A stretch of 64,000 bases of DNA from the NCBI GenBank assembly GCA_964420975.1, contig CAYQVH010000020.1, positions 1 through 64,000 on the forward strand, read 5' to 3'. The notes below the pieces were generated by a model, which saw nothing but the letters and a program-made list of their open reading frames with translations, searched no databases and was not told the origin of the DNA. The position numbers were made by a program, and so were the translations under genes. How positions within the stretch are numbered: position 1 is the first letter of the stretch; each line of letters starts with the position of its first letter. This DNA is from Accumulibacter sp964420975 (GTDB lineage: Bacteria > Pseudomonadota > Gammaproteobacteria > Burkholderiales > Rhodocyclaceae). Below are positions 42,209 to 51,535 of this stretch, one piece after another.

Positions 42209-43618
42209 ATGGATACCTTGACCAAAACCCGGGATTACGCTGTCGCCGACATCGGCCTTGCCGATTGGGGACGACGCGAGATACGCATCGCGGAAACCGA
42301 GATGCCGGGCCTGATGGCGATTCGCGATGAGTTTGCGGCGGCTAGACCGCTGCAGGGAGCGCGGATCAGCGGTTCGCTGCACATGACCATCCAGACCGCG
42401 GTACTGATCGAGACGCTGACCGCTCTCGGCGCCGCCGTACGCTGGGCGTCGTGCAACATTTTTTCCACCCAGGATCACGCCGCCGCGGCGATCGCTGCCG
42501 GCGACATCGCGGTCTTCGCCGTCAAGGGCGAATCGCTCGCCGAGTACTGGGACTATACGCACCGCATTTTTGACTGGCCGGATGGCGGCTACAGCAACAT
42601 GATCCTCGACGACGGTGGCGACGCGACGCTGCTCCTGCACCTTGGCGCGCGCGCCGAGCAGGACCCGTCAGTGCTCGCGAGTCCGACTTCTGAAGAAGAA
42701 GGCCTCCTCTTTGCCTCGATCAGAAATCGCCTGGCCAGCGATCCTGGCTGGTACTCGGATCGTCTGGCTGCCGTCAAGGGCGTCACCGAGGAAACAACGA
42801 CTGGTGTGCATCGCCTCTACCAGATGCACGCGCGCGGAGAACTGCGCTTTCCGGCGATCAATGTCAACGACTCGGTCACCAAGTCGAAGTTCGACAACCT
42901 TTACGGCTGTCGCGAATCGCTCGTCGACGGCGTCAAGCGCGCGACTGACGTCATGATCGCTGGCAAGATCGCCGTCATCGCCGGTTACGGTGACGTTGGC
43001 AAAGGGTCGGCGCAAGCCATGCGCGCGCTCTCGGCGCAAGTCTGGGTGACCGAGATCGACCCCATCTGCGCCCTGCAGGCGGCAATGGAGGGTTACCGCG
43101 TCGTGACCATGGATTACGCCGCCGACAAGGCCGACATTTTCGTCACCTGCACCGGCAACTATCATGTGATCACCCATGAACACATGCGGCGGATGAAGGA
43201 TCAGGCGATCGTCTGCAACATCGGTCATTTCGACAACGAAATCGACGTCGCTTCGCTAGAAGCTTATCCGTGGGAAGAGATCAAGCCGCAAGTCGACCAC
43301 GTGATCTTCCCCGACGGCAAGCGCATCATCCTGCTCGCCAAGGGGCGGCTGGTCAATCTGGGATGCGGCACCGGTCATCCGTCGTACGTCATGAGTTCTT
43401 CCTTCGCCAATCAGACGATCGCCCAGATCGAGCTGTTTACGCGAACCGCCGAGTACCCGATCGGCGTCTACACCTTGCCCAAGCATCTCGACGAAAAAGT
43501 CGCTCGCCTGCAGCTCAAGAAGCTCAACGCGCAGCTGAGCGAACTCACTGACGAGCAAGCGGCCTACATCGGCGTGCCGAAGGAAGGCCCGTACAAGTCG
43601 ACCCACTATCGCTACTGA
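42209..43618 (+). CDS. ahcY: Adenosylhomocysteinase
   Basis: This 469-residue NAD-dependent enzyme splits S-adenosylhomocysteine to adenosine and homocysteine. It shows the active-site NVNDSVTKSKFDN, the NAD motif GYGDVGKGSAQA, NIGHFDNEID and the C-terminal YKSTHYRY. An SAH riboswitch lies 113 bases upstream, and metF follows, giving a methyl-cycle unit. Confidence 0.97.
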   Translation: MDTLTKTRDYAVADIGLADWGRREIRIAETEMPGLMAIRDEFAAARPLQGARISGSLHMTIQTAVLIETLTALGAAVRWASCNIFSTQDHAAAAIAAGDIAVFAVKGESLAEYWDYTHRIFDWPDGGYSNMILDDGGDATLLLHLGARAEQDPSVLASPTSEEEGLLFASIRNRLASDPGWYSDRLAAVKGVTEETTTGVHRLYQMHARGELRFPAINVNDSVTKSKFDNLYGCRESLVDGVKRATDVMIAGKIAVIAGYGDVGKGSAQAMRALSAQVWVTEIDPICALQAAMEGYRVVTMDYAADKADIFVTCTGNYHVITHEHMRRMKDQAIVCNIGHFDNEIDVASLEAYPWEEIKPQVDHVIFPDGKRIILLAKGRLVNLGCGTGHPSYVMSSSFANQTIAQIELFTRTAEYPIGVYTLPKHLDEKVARLQLKKLNAQLSELTDEQAAYIGVPKEGPYKSTHYRY

Positions 43619-43634
43619 AAAGCGTCCGCCGGGC

Positions 43635-43675
43635 CGGGCAGCGCCGCGTTTGACCGGAAGCTGCCCGACCGTTTT
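43635..43675 (+). terminator. Probable terminator after ahcY
   Basis: CGGGCAGC (43635-43642) pairs with GCTGCCCG (43660-43667) around a 17-base loop, and a short GTTTTA run follows at 43671-43676. It lies in the 166-base gap between ahcY and metF. Confidence 0.45.
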
Positions 43676-43784
43676 ACCGTTGAACGGCTTGCCAACAGCG
43701 CTCGGGACTGCATGACGAGCGACACCACCACCCACCGCTGTAATGCTCGCCGTCGCCGGCGAGAAACCCTCGTTGACCTGACCG

Positions 43785-44633
43785 ATGAGCCGACCGCCGC
43801 GTATCTTCAGTCTTGAACTCTTCCCGCCGCAAACCCCCGAAGGCTGCGCCAAGCTGCGTGCGGCACGGGGAGAGATGGCGTTGCTCAAGCCGCGTTTCTT
43901 TTCAGTCACTTTTGGTGCCGGCGGCTCGACTCGCGACCGGACGCTGGCGACGGTCATCGAGATCCAGAACGAGGGGCATCGCGTCGCCCCTCACCTGTCG
44001 TGCATCGGTTCAACTCGTGACGGCATTCGCGCGATTCTCGACCAGTATCGCGCACACGGCATCCGGCACCTCGTTGCCCTGCGGGGCGACCTTCCCTCGG
44101 GTATGGCGCAGCCGGGAACCTTTCGTTACGCCAACGAACTGGTTTCTTTCATTCGTCAGGAAACCGGCGACTGGTTCCACATCGAAGTCGCCGCCTACCC
44201 CGAGTTCCACCCGCAGGCGAGGAGCCCAGCTGACGACCTTCTGGCTTTCAAGCGCAAGATCGAAGCGGGTGCCGACTCGGCGATCACGCAGTACTTCTAC
44301 AACGTCGACGCCTACGCCAGCTTTGTGGACCAATGTCGACGACTCGGTGTCGAGGTACCGATCGTCCCCGGCGTCATGCCGATCACGAGCTATTCGAGTC
44401 TGGCGCGCTTTTCCGACAACTGCGGCGCCGAAATTCCACGCTGGATCCGGCGCCGGCTCGAGAGCTACGGCGACGACAGCGCCTCGATACGCGCCTTCGG
44501 TCTCGACGTCGTTACCCGCCTATGCGAACAGCTACTCGCCAACGGCGCGCCTGGACTACACTTCTACACGCTCAACCAGGTCGCCCTGACCCGCATTCTC
44601 TGGCAGCGACTCGAACTTTCCGAGCGCGAATGA
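43785..44633 (+). CDS. metF: Methylenetetrahydrofolate reductase
   Basis: This 282-residue flavoprotein reduces methylene-THF to methyl-THF for methionine synthesis. It shows SLELFPPQT with the conserved Glu11, FFSVTFGAGGS, HLSCIGSTRD, LRGDLPSG and HFYTLNQ. It follows ahcY in the same direction. Confidence 0.95.
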   Translation: MSRPPRIFSLELFPPQTPEGCAKLRAARGEMALLKPRFFSVTFGAGGSTRDRTLATVIEIQNEGHRVAPHLSCIGSTRDGIRAILDQYRAHGIRHLVALRGDLPSGMAQPGTFRYANELVSFIRQETGDWFHIEVAAYPEFHPQARSPADDLLAFKRKIEAGADSAITQYFYNVDAYASFVDQCRRLGVEVPIVPGVMPITSYSSLARFSDNCGAEIPRWIRRRLESYGDDSASIRAFGLDVVTRLCEQLLANGAPGLHFYTLNQVALTRILWQRLELSERE

Positions 44634-44666
44634 CCTAACTATCGCCGAGAGACGGCCAGCGATCGA

Positions 44667-44682
44667 GCCGCCGGCCGGCGGC
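44667..44682. repeat. 16-base perfect palindrome
   Basis: GCCGCCGGCCGGCGGC at 44667-44682 is fully self-complementary. It lies in the gap between metF and the J-domain gene. It could act as a pause or partial terminator, but no T-run follows. Confidence 0.5.
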
Positions 44683-44718
44683 GGAACCCGACCGACGCCA
44701 AGGGAAGAACAGATTGCG

Positions 44719-44997
44719 ATGAAGGACCATTACGCCGTACTCGGTATCGGCAGCGACGCCTCGGACGACGAGATCCGGCTCGCCTACCGCAGAAAGGCCC
44801 AGCAGTTTCACCCCGACCGCAATCCGTCGGCGGACGCGGCCGAACGCTTCCGCGATGTCCAGGACGCGTACGACGTCCTGTCGGACAGTCTGCGGCGCGT
44901 CGCTTACGACGCAAATCGCCGCCGCAACCTGCTCGAAGATCCGCTGGCGACGGCGCGCGAGATTTGGCAGAACTATCTTGAAGGAGTGCTGGCTTGA
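44719..44997 (+). CDS. J-domain (DnaJ-like) protein, minimal form
   Basis: This 92-residue protein is almost only a J domain, with the HPD motif in QQFHPDRNPS and flanking helices (SDDEIRLAYRRKAQ, FRDVQDAYDVLSDSLRRVAYD). It lacks the Gly/Phe and zinc domains of DnaJ, so it should stimulate an Hsp70 for a specific client. It begins a four-gene run whose other products I do not recognise; its stop overlaps the next start by four bases. Confidence 0.88.
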   Translation: MKDHYAVLGIGSDASDDEIRLAYRRKAQQFHPDRNPSADAAERFRDVQDAYDVLSDSLRRVAYDANRRRNLLEDPLATAREIWQNYLEGVLA

Positions 44998-45524
44998 GAC
45001 CCTCGTCGTTCTTCACCGACCTGCGCGCGGCTTATGAAGCCGAAATCGACGATCTGACGACCGACTCCGGCGGCCACGACGTCCTCGGCAAGCGGCTACA
45101 AGCCAAGCGCAGCCAGCTCGCCCAGCTCATCCCGATGCTCGAGTACAGTCCGGAAATGGTTGCTCCCGCCTTTTACGGGGCGTTCAGCTTTCGCAACCCA
45201 GACTTCATGCGAGAGGTCACAGCTCGCGAGCCGGATGACCTGCCGTCGTGGTCGGCCTTGCAAAAGCGCATCGAACTGGCGCCGTGGGCCACCGAACTGG
45301 CAGCCTTGGTCCTTCGGGAAACGGCTGGCGACCGCTTTCTGGTGTTGACCGCCTGCGTCGAATATCTGCGGGCGATACCGGCCACCCCCGTCGACACGGC
45401 GAGCGCTTTGCCTGCTTCGACCGACGATAAAGAAGCGAACGACGACTACGATCTCGACGAAGCGGGTGCCGACTGGCTGGCGGAACAGGGTTTCGATTAC
45501 AAAGATCGTTTCTCCGGAGAGTAA
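44994..45524 (+). CDS. Unrecognised acidic protein in the J-domain operon
   Basis: This 176-residue protein has a helical N-terminal part with LRAAYEAEIDDL and LIPMLEYSPEMVAPAFYGAFSF, and a strongly acidic C-terminus (TDDKEANDDYDLDEAGADW). No signal peptide or membrane segment is seen. The TTG at 44994 overlaps the J-domain stop; no better start is apparent. It could be a client of, or adapter for, the preceding J-domain protein. Confidence 0.65.
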   Translation: MRPSSFFTDLRAAYEAEIDDLTTDSGGHDVLGKRLQAKRSQLAQLIPMLEYSPEMVAPAFYGAFSFRNPDFMREVTAREPDDLPSWSALQKRIELAPWATELAALVLRETAGDRFLVLTACVEYLRAIPATPVDTASALPASTDDKEANDDYDLDEAGADWLAEQGFDYKDRFSGE

Positions 45525-45528
45525 GACG

Positions 45529-46266
45529 ATGAACCATCCGGTCAGCATCAAGGCTGAGAAGCTGATCAGTGCCGGCGACGTCGTCGGCGCCGAACGGGCG
45601 CTGGTCGCACTCGTCGACAGCGAAGGCGACCACGCGCTGACCGCCGTCCTCGAAGATTTCCCGGCCAAGGACCTGCTCGCCGTGATGCGTGACTTTGATT
45701 CCTCGCGCGAATCGATCATTGGCCTGTTGGTCACCCCCGAGCAGTTTGCCCGCGCGATCGTACTCGAACGGCGCTACGCCGACGCCAACCACGAGCGCCT
45801 GCGCGGAATGATCAGTTCGGTCGTCTTTCGCGCAGGCGGTGCCCCGGTTGAATTCCTCGCCGCGATCAGCGATATCGACGGCGGCTGCGACACGCTGGCC
45901 GACTTCCTTGGCGACCGTCTGGAAAATATTGAACACTTCTTCAGAAGCGGTGGCTTCGATTTTTTTGACGAAGGCGATCATTCCCTGGCCGAACTCGACG
46001 ATAGCGAGCGACTGGATGCGCTCTCTGATCACGAGATCAACCGGCCGATCGTCAGCCACAGCGAAGTGACCGACCATGACTGGATGGAGCTCACCTGGCT
46101 GTTGCGCTACGAGCTGCCGGAAGTCTTCCGCGAGGTGTTGCTGATCCTTCGCGCACGCGCGAAGGCGATCGAAAGCGCTGACGCCGAGCCCGGCCCCGGC
46201 CCCGGCCCCGACCTCGACCACGAACTAGTGCCGCCGGTCGAAGCGGACGAGGAATCGGCACTTTAG
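45529..46266 (+). CDS. Unrecognised acidic protein with a Pro-Gly repeat tail
   Basis: This 245-residue acidic protein is probably alpha-helical (GDVVGAERALVALVDSEGDHALTAVL, LEDFPAKDLLAVMRDF) and ends in a short PGPGPGPD repeat and an acidic tail. The ATG at 45529 follows the preceding stop by four bases. No family recognised. The repeated HEAT-like helices hint at a scaffold protein, but that is a guess. Confidence 0.65.
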   Translation: MNHPVSIKAEKLISAGDVVGAERALVALVDSEGDHALTAVLEDFPAKDLLAVMRDFDSSRESIIGLLVTPEQFARAIVLERRYADANHERLRGMISSVVFRAGGAPVEFLAAISDIDGGCDTLADFLGDRLENIEHFFRSGGFDFFDEGDHSLAELDDSERLDALSDHEINRPIVSHSEVTDHDWMELTWLLRYELPEVFREVLLILRARAKAIESADAEPGPGPGPDLDHELVPPVEADEESAL

Positions 46267-46288
46267 CCGACTGCGACGCGACCGATCG

Positions 46289-47500
46289 ATGCCGGCAACC
46301 CGCCCCGACGAGCAACAGGCCCTGGCGGTCTTTGACAACCGCGCGTTTTTCGCCAGAGCCTTGAGCTACGGCGTTCGTCAGGGGATCATCGATCGACAGA
46401 GACTGGCCGCGATCGCTGACGACGGCGCCAAGGGTCTGGTGCAAATCGCGGACCACTTTGGTACCAAGTACCTGCGCCCGTCGATCGAACAAGCGCGCGA
46501 CCGCCTGATCAACCTGGTGAGTCTTTATCTCGAACAGACGAGCGGCGGCGACCTGGAACGTGCCGCGTGTTCGCTGCGCGATGACACCTTTCTGTCGCAT
46601 TCGCGTGGCGGATCGGAAATGCTCAAGCGTCTCTGGGCGATGCCGGAGGACACCTCGCTCGGAATTCCCGCCAGCAAGACGCAAAAACAGTTTCTCGCCG
46701 AGTGGTCGTTACGCGGTCTGGCCGACTACCGGCAGCTCCTCGCCCAGCGCCAGCGCAATGAAACGACCCTTTTGGCGGCGCTCCGGTTGGCCGAGGAACT
46801 CGGCGAGACGCGGGCGAACCTGTGGGCCATCGCGGCTGAAACGCTGATTCGCAGCGCCCTGCTCGTGCATCTCGGCGGCGAGAAGGCGCCGCGTCTGCCC
46901 GACGCCGTCGCCTTCGTCCGCTTGCTGACCGCGCTAAGGAAAAAAGGCGTCGGCGACCGGGCGAGAAAACGCCTGCTGGCGCGCCTGGAAACCCTTCCCG
47001 AGACGCAACGCGAACTCGTCCGGCATCAACTGCGCCAGCTCGAAGACGACGACCTGCCGCTGATCCTCGACCCCCGGCAACCGCTCGAACACGTCATGCA
47101 TCGGCTGCAGCCGCTCTATTGGCTGCGCGACTCAGGCCCAGACGAGGCGAGCGAAGTCGACGCAATGGTCGCCAAAGACTGGCAGAAAATCACCCGTGGC
47201 AAGACCGACGACCACTCGCTGCTTACCGTGTTTCTCTGCCTGGCGACCGGGACGCCGGCGCAGCCGACCCTCACCCGAAAAGCCGCCCGTAGGATGATCC
47301 AGAAGGCACGTGGCGGAGCCTGGCAACCCCCGGCGGTGCCGGACTTCATCCGAAATTGCGCGCCGCACGCGATGCAGGCCGACCTCGAAACGCTCTGGAA
47401 CGACTTCCTGCCCGATGCGACCTGCTTCCTGCTCGACGCCGGTGACACCACGCTCGGTGAAGCCATGGCTTTCCTGGACGAAAACTGCATGCTCGCCTGA
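46289..47500 (+). CDS. Unrecognised helical protein in the J-domain operon
   Basis: This 403-residue soluble protein is rich in predicted helices (YGVRQGIIDRQRLAAIADDG, LARLETLPETQRELVRHQLRQL). It has no signal peptide, membrane segment or known catalytic motif that I can see. It follows the preceding gene by 22 bases and is the last member of the run. The next gene, a carbamoyltransferase, begins 112 bases later. Confidence 0.65.
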   Translation: MPATRPDEQQALAVFDNRAFFARALSYGVRQGIIDRQRLAAIADDGAKGLVQIADHFGTKYLRPSIEQARDRLINLVSLYLEQTSGGDLERAACSLRDDTFLSHSRGGSEMLKRLWAMPEDTSLGIPASKTQKQFLAEWSLRGLADYRQLLAQRQRNETTLLAALRLAEELGETRANLWAIAAETLIRSALLVHLGGEKAPRLPDAVAFVRLLTALRKKGVGDRARKRLLARLETLPETQRELVRHQLRQLEDDDLPLILDPRQPLEHVMHRLQPLYWLRDSGPDEASEVDAMVAKDWQKITRGKTDDHSLLTVFLCLATGTPAQPTLTRKAARRMIQKARGGAWQPPAVPDFIRNCAPHAMQADLETLWNDFLPDATCFLLDAGDTTLGEAMAFLDENCMLA

Positions 47501-47612
47501 TGGTTCGGAGCGCCCAGACGTTCGCCACCCCCCCACGTCCAGCATCGATCTCCGCAGCCGATTAGCCGCCGCTCCCCGAGTCATCCCGATTGCCAACGAG
47601 GAATACGACCGA

Positions 47613-49349
47613 ATGTACATTCTCGGCATTCATACCGGCCACGATGCCGGAGCCTGCGTCTTCGCCGACGATACCTTGCTCGCTTTCTGCAAAGAAGAAC
47701 GACTAAACCGCATCAAGAACGATGGCGGCTTCTTCGATCTTCAGTCGGTCGACGAAGTCTTGCGCATTGCCGGCATCGGTCGCCAGCAGGTCGACGCGGT
47801 CGCGTTTACGCGCATGAAATTCCCGGTGTCCTGCTTCCGGCTCAAGGGACTGCCTTTTCGCGACTGGCGACGCAAAGCGCTTGGCCAGCGCCGCGACCGT
47901 TCGCTGGGCAGTCTGATCATTCGCCACCAGAACCTCGACGCCGCTGCCTTCCTCGATTTTTCTCGACTACGCAAGACCATGGGCCTGCGCGCCGACGTCG
48001 CGCTGCATTTCAGCAACCACCACCGCGCCCACATCCTGTCGTCGCTACGCTACTGCGACTGGCCTGACGACGTCCTGCTGGTGAGTTGCGACGGCGGCGG
48101 CGACGGCGCCCACTACTCCGCCTACCGCTATGGCGACGGACGGCTGGAGCAAATCTGGGGCGGCGAAGAGACCTTGCTCGACCAGCCACAAGACGCGGCC
48201 GCGTCGATCGGGTTGGCGTACGCCTTCGCCACCGCCGCCTGTGGTTTCAAGCCGAACCGCCACGAGGGCAAGCTCACCGGCCTCGCCGCTTTCGGCGAAC
48301 CGAAGGTCGCCGCTCAGATCGTGTCGCTTTTTGTCGTCGACGACGAAGGCCGGGTTTCGTCGCCCCTGACTGGCGGCAAGGCGCTACATGAGGCTCTCGG
48401 ACGGCTGTTTTCCGGCTTGTCGAACGCCGACATCGCCGCCTCGATCCAGATCGCTACCGAAGAAGTCGTCATCAACTGGCTGCGCACGCTGTTGCGCAAA
48501 CATCCGGCTCATTTCATCGCGATGAGCGGCGGCGTGTTTTCCAACGTTCGTCTCAACCAGCTGGTAGCCGCGCTGCCCGGCATACACGAGGTGTTCATCT
48601 TTCCGGCGATGGGCGATGAAGGCTTGCCGGTCGGCGCCTGCGTTGACTACTGGATCGCCAGTCAGGGACTTGCCCGGCTGTCGCGTGATCGACTCAGGCA
48701 TGTCTACTTTGGCTGGCCGTATCGTGGCGATGATCTGCTCGCTGCTGGCGAGCACCTTGGCTTTCGCGTCGAGCGCACGGCCGACGTCGCCGGGAAGACC
48801 GCTCGTCTGCTCGCCGACAACTGGGTGGGGGCAATTTTCCACGGCGCGATGGAAATGGGTCCGCGCGCGCTGGGAGCACGCAGCATTCTCGCCAGCCCTT
48901 CCCGGCGCGAAGTGAACGACAGCATCAACAAGCGTCTACAAAGAACCGAGTTCATGCCGTTTGCCCCTTACGTCCTCGACGTCGACGCCGAACGCGTCTA
49001 TGAGATCAATCCCCGCAATCGCTACGCCTGTCGTTTCATGACCATCACCACCCGAGTCAATCCGGAATGGGCCGAGCGGATTCCGGCCGTCGTCCATATC
49101 GATGGAACGGCCCGGCCACAGATCGTCGAACGCGAGAGCAACCCGCTTTACTACGATATTCTCGACGCGTTCAAACGACTGACCGGCTTGCCGACGCTGG
49201 TCAACACGAGCTTCAACACCCACGAAGAACCGATCATCAACCGGCCGGAAGAAGCCCTTCAGGCCCTGGCTGAGAATCGGATCGATTTCCTCGTCTGCGA
49301 CCAGGGGATGGTTTTCCCGGCGGGCAGCCAGGCCGTCGCCAAACCCTAG
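47613..49349 (+). CDS. NodU/CmcH-type O-carbamoyltransferase
   Basis: This 578-residue protein matches the NodU family: N-terminal kinase-like domain beginning MYILGIHTGHDAGACVF with CKEERLNRIKND, FSNHHRAHILSS, LLVSCDGGGDG and KLTGLAAFG, then the C-terminal carbamoyl-transfer half with EMGPRALGARSILA and NTSFNTHEEPI. It uses carbamoyl phosphate and ATP to carbamoylate a hydroxyl group, often on a sugar or antibiotic. The ATG at 47613 has GAGGAA upstream; an earlier in-frame stretch overlaps the preceding gene and is not used. It stands alone between an unknown operon and LPS genes. Confidence 0.9.
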   Translation: MYILGIHTGHDAGACVFADDTLLAFCKEERLNRIKNDGGFFDLQSVDEVLRIAGIGRQQVDAVAFTRMKFPVSCFRLKGLPFRDWRRKALGQRRDRSLGSLIIRHQNLDAAAFLDFSRLRKTMGLRADVALHFSNHHRAHILSSLRYCDWPDDVLLVSCDGGGDGAHYSAYRYGDGRLEQIWGGEETLLDQPQDAAASIGLAYAFATAACGFKPNRHEGKLTGLAAFGEPKVAAQIVSLFVVDDEGRVSSPLTGGKALHEALGRLFSGLSNADIAASIQIATEEVVINWLRTLLRKHPAHFIAMSGGVFSNVRLNQLVAALPGIHEVFIFPAMGDEGLPVGACVDYWIASQGLARLSRDRLRHVYFGWPYRGDDLLAAGEHLGFRVERTADVAGKTARLLADNWVGAIFHGAMEMGPRALGARSILASPSRREVNDSINKRLQRTEFMPFAPYVLDVDAERVYEINPRNRYACRFMTITTRVNPEWAERIPAVVHIDGTARPQIVERESNPLYYDILDAFKRLTGLPTLVNTSFNTHEEPIINRPEEALQALAENRIDFLVCDQGMVFPAGSQAVAKP

Positions 49350-49451
49350 ACCATCCCCACGACGGCCAACGACGGAGTTGCGCGGCGGCACTTGCCGGCA
49401 CCGTCGCGGCAGGCTAAAGTGCTGCCCTCGAAAAGATTCCCGGGAGACTAG

Positions 49452-50060
49452 GTGTTATCCATCGTACAGGCCGCTGGCTGGCCGATCTGGCCGTTGCTCC
49501 TGGCTTCGATCATTGCCGTTGCCCTGATCATCGAACGCCTGGTGGCACTGCGACGTTCAAAGGTCGTTCCCTCCGGCCTCCTGCAGCGGGCGGTCGCCGA
49601 GTACCGAAAGTCGGGCGCGACCACCGCACTGGTCAATGACCTCGAAGCCGGATCCCCGCTCGGACGCGTCTTGGCCTCCGGTCTGCGCAACGTCGGCAGT
49701 TCGCGCGAAATCATGAAAGAAGCGATCGAAGAAGCCGGCAGCGTCGTCACCCACGACCTCGAACGCTATCTGACGACGCTGGGGACGATCGCCTCGATCA
49801 GCCCCTTGATGGGTCTCTTCGGCACCGTCGTCGGCATGATCGAGATCTTCGGTTCGCAGGCCCCAAGCGGCAGCAACCCGATCCAGCTCGCGCACGGCAT
49901 TTCCGTCGCGCTCTACAACACCGGCTTCGGCCTGTTGATCGCGATTCCGAGCATGATTTTCTGGCGACACTTTCGAGCCTTGGTCGACAGCTTCATCATC
50001 GACATGCAACAGCAGGCCATCCGTCTGGTCGAAGTCCTGCACGGTGAACGCACGTCCTGA
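49452..50060 (+). CDS. ExbB/TolQ/MotA-type proton channel protein
   Basis: This 202-residue membrane protein has three membrane helices (about residues 10-30, 108-128 and 150-172) and the family motif SPLMGLFGTVVGMIEIF. It forms a proton channel with the following ExbD-like protein. The GTG at 49452 has GGGAG upstream. No TonB or TolA gene is beside it; pairs of this kind upstream of lpxK are common. Confidence 0.9.
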   Translation: MLSIVQAAGWPIWPLLLASIIAVALIIERLVALRRSKVVPSGLLQRAVAEYRKSGATTALVNDLEAGSPLGRVLASGLRNVGSSREIMKEAIEEAGSVVTHDLERYLTTLGTIASISPLMGLFGTVVGMIEIFGSQAPSGSNPIQLAHGISVALYNTGFGLLIAIPSMIFWRHFRALVDSFIIDMQQQAIRLVEVLHGERTS

Positions 50061-50072
50061 ACGCCGGTCGCG

Positions 50073-50489
50073 ATGAACTTCCGCCGCAACCAACCGATCA
50101 GTGAACCCGAGATCAACCTGATTCCGCTGATCGACGTCCTGCTCGTGATCATCATCTTCCTGATGCTGACTACCACCTATGCACGTTTCTCCGGGCTGGA
50201 AATCAACTTGCCGACCGCCGATGCGAGCAAGCAGCCCGAACCGCCCAACGAAGTCAGCGTCGCGGTCACCGCCAGCGGCCAGGTGCTGATCAACAAGACG
50301 CCGCTGGCCGCACCCAGCGTCGCCGCGATCAGCGAAGCCTTGCGCCGCGCGGCGGGCGACGCAAAGGAACCGCTGATCGTGATCAACGCCGACGCCAAGG
50401 CAACGCATCAGAGCGTCATCGACGTCATGCAGGCCGCGCAGACCGCCGGCTATCCACGGATTTCCTTCGCCACCCAGTCGCCGCACTGA
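50073..50489 (+). CDS. ExbD/TolR-type protein
   Basis: This 138-residue protein has one N-terminal membrane helix with the conserved Asp in INLIPLIDVLLVIIIFLM and a periplasmic domain (LINKTPLAAPSVAAISEAL). It partners the ExbB-like channel 12 bases upstream. Its stop overlaps the lpxK start by one base. Confidence 0.92.
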   Translation: MNFRRNQPISEPEINLIPLIDVLLVIIIFLMLTTTYARFSGLEINLPTADASKQPEPPNEVSVAVTASGQVLINKTPLAAPSVAAISEALRRAAGDAKEPLIVINADAKATHQSVIDVMQAAQTAGYPRISFATQSPH

Positions 50490-51535
50490 TGGCTCGGCGC
50501 GGGCTCGCCGAGCGCATTCCGGAGTGGTGGTACCGGCCGCAACTGGTCCCCGCACTCTGGCCATTGCTGCCCCTGTCCTGGCTGTTCGCGCTGGTCAGCG
50601 GCGTACGGCGCGTACTTTACCGGCACGCTTTCCTCCCCACGTACCGTTTGCCGGTGCCGGTAATCGTCGTCGGCAACCTGGCTGTCGGCGGCAGCGGCAA
50701 GACACCCCTCGTGCTCTGGCTGGTGCGCCGCCTGCAGGAGCGCGGCCGGCGGCCGGGAATCATCAGTCGCGGCTACGGCGGGAGTGCACGCGGAGTGCAC
50801 GAAGTCAAGCCGGACTCCGACTGTTCGCACGTCGGTGACGAACCGTTGCTGCTCGCCCGGCGTAGTGGCGTACCGGTCTTCATTAGCCGCGATCGTGTCG
50901 CGGCCGGGCGCGCATTGCTCGCCGCTTACCCCGAATGCGATCTGCTGGTCGCCGACGACGGCCTGCAACACTACCGGCTGCAGCGAACAATCGAAATCGC
51001 CGTCGTCGACAGCCGCGGTCGTGGCAATGGTCACCTACTCCCCGCCGGACCCCTGCGAGAACCCTGGCGGCGGCTGACAGACGCTTTCGCTTTGGTCTGG
51101 AACAGCACCCCCCCAGTGCCCGTCCCCATGGCACGGCGTGTGCCGCGACAATTCAGCATGCAGCTCGTCGGCGATCGCTTCCTGGCCGTCCGCGCAGCCA
51201 GCACAAGTTGCGACGCGGCTGCGCTGCGCAGCCGGCGCCTACACGCGATCGCCGGGATCGGCAATCCACGCCGATTTTTCTCTCAACTCCGGGCGCTTGG
51301 ACTCGACTTCGAAGAACACGCTTTTGCGGATCACCACGCCTACCGGGCGGCCGACCTCGCCTTTGCCCGCGAGGGGGTGCTCCTGATGACGGAAAAAGAT
51401 GCGGTAAAATGTGCCGCGCTGGTGACCGGCGAAGCGTGGGTCTTGCCCGTCGACGCGGTGGTTGACGCGCCGCCTGGGGAACCGGATCTGGTCGAGACAC
51501 TTCTGGAGCAACTCCATGGACGCACGCCTGCTTGA
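50489..51535 (+). CDS. lpxK: Tetraacyldisaccharide 4'-kinase
   Basis: This 348-residue kinase phosphorylates the lipid A precursor at the 4' position. It shows the P-loop VGGSGKTPL, ISRGYGGS, DEPLLLARR, VADDGLQHYRL and LMTEKDAVKC. It is followed by a Trm112-like gene and kdsB, a common gene order in betaproteobacteria. Confidence 0.95.
   Translation: MARRGLAERIPEWWYRPQLVPALWPLLPLSWLFALVSGVRRVLYRHAFLPTYRLPVPVIVVGNLAVGGSGKTPLVLWLVRRLQERGRRPGIISRGYGGSARGVHEVKPDSDCSHVGDEPLLLARRSGVPVFISRDRVAAGRALLAAYPECDLLVADDGLQHYRLQRTIEIAVVDSRGRGNGHLLPAGPLREPWRRLTDAFALVWNSTPPVPVPMARRVPRQFSMQLVGDRFLAVRAASTSCDAAALRSRRLHAIAGIGNPRRFFSQLRALGLDFEEHAFADHHAYRAADLAFAREGVLLMTEKDAVKCAALVTGEAWVLPVDAVVDAPPGEPDLVETLLEQLHGRTPA

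Noticed and set aside
46195..46212. Short CCCCGG-type tandem repeat
   Set aside because: It simply encodes the PGPGPGPD stretch in the third gene of the J-domain operon; too short for a functional repeat array.
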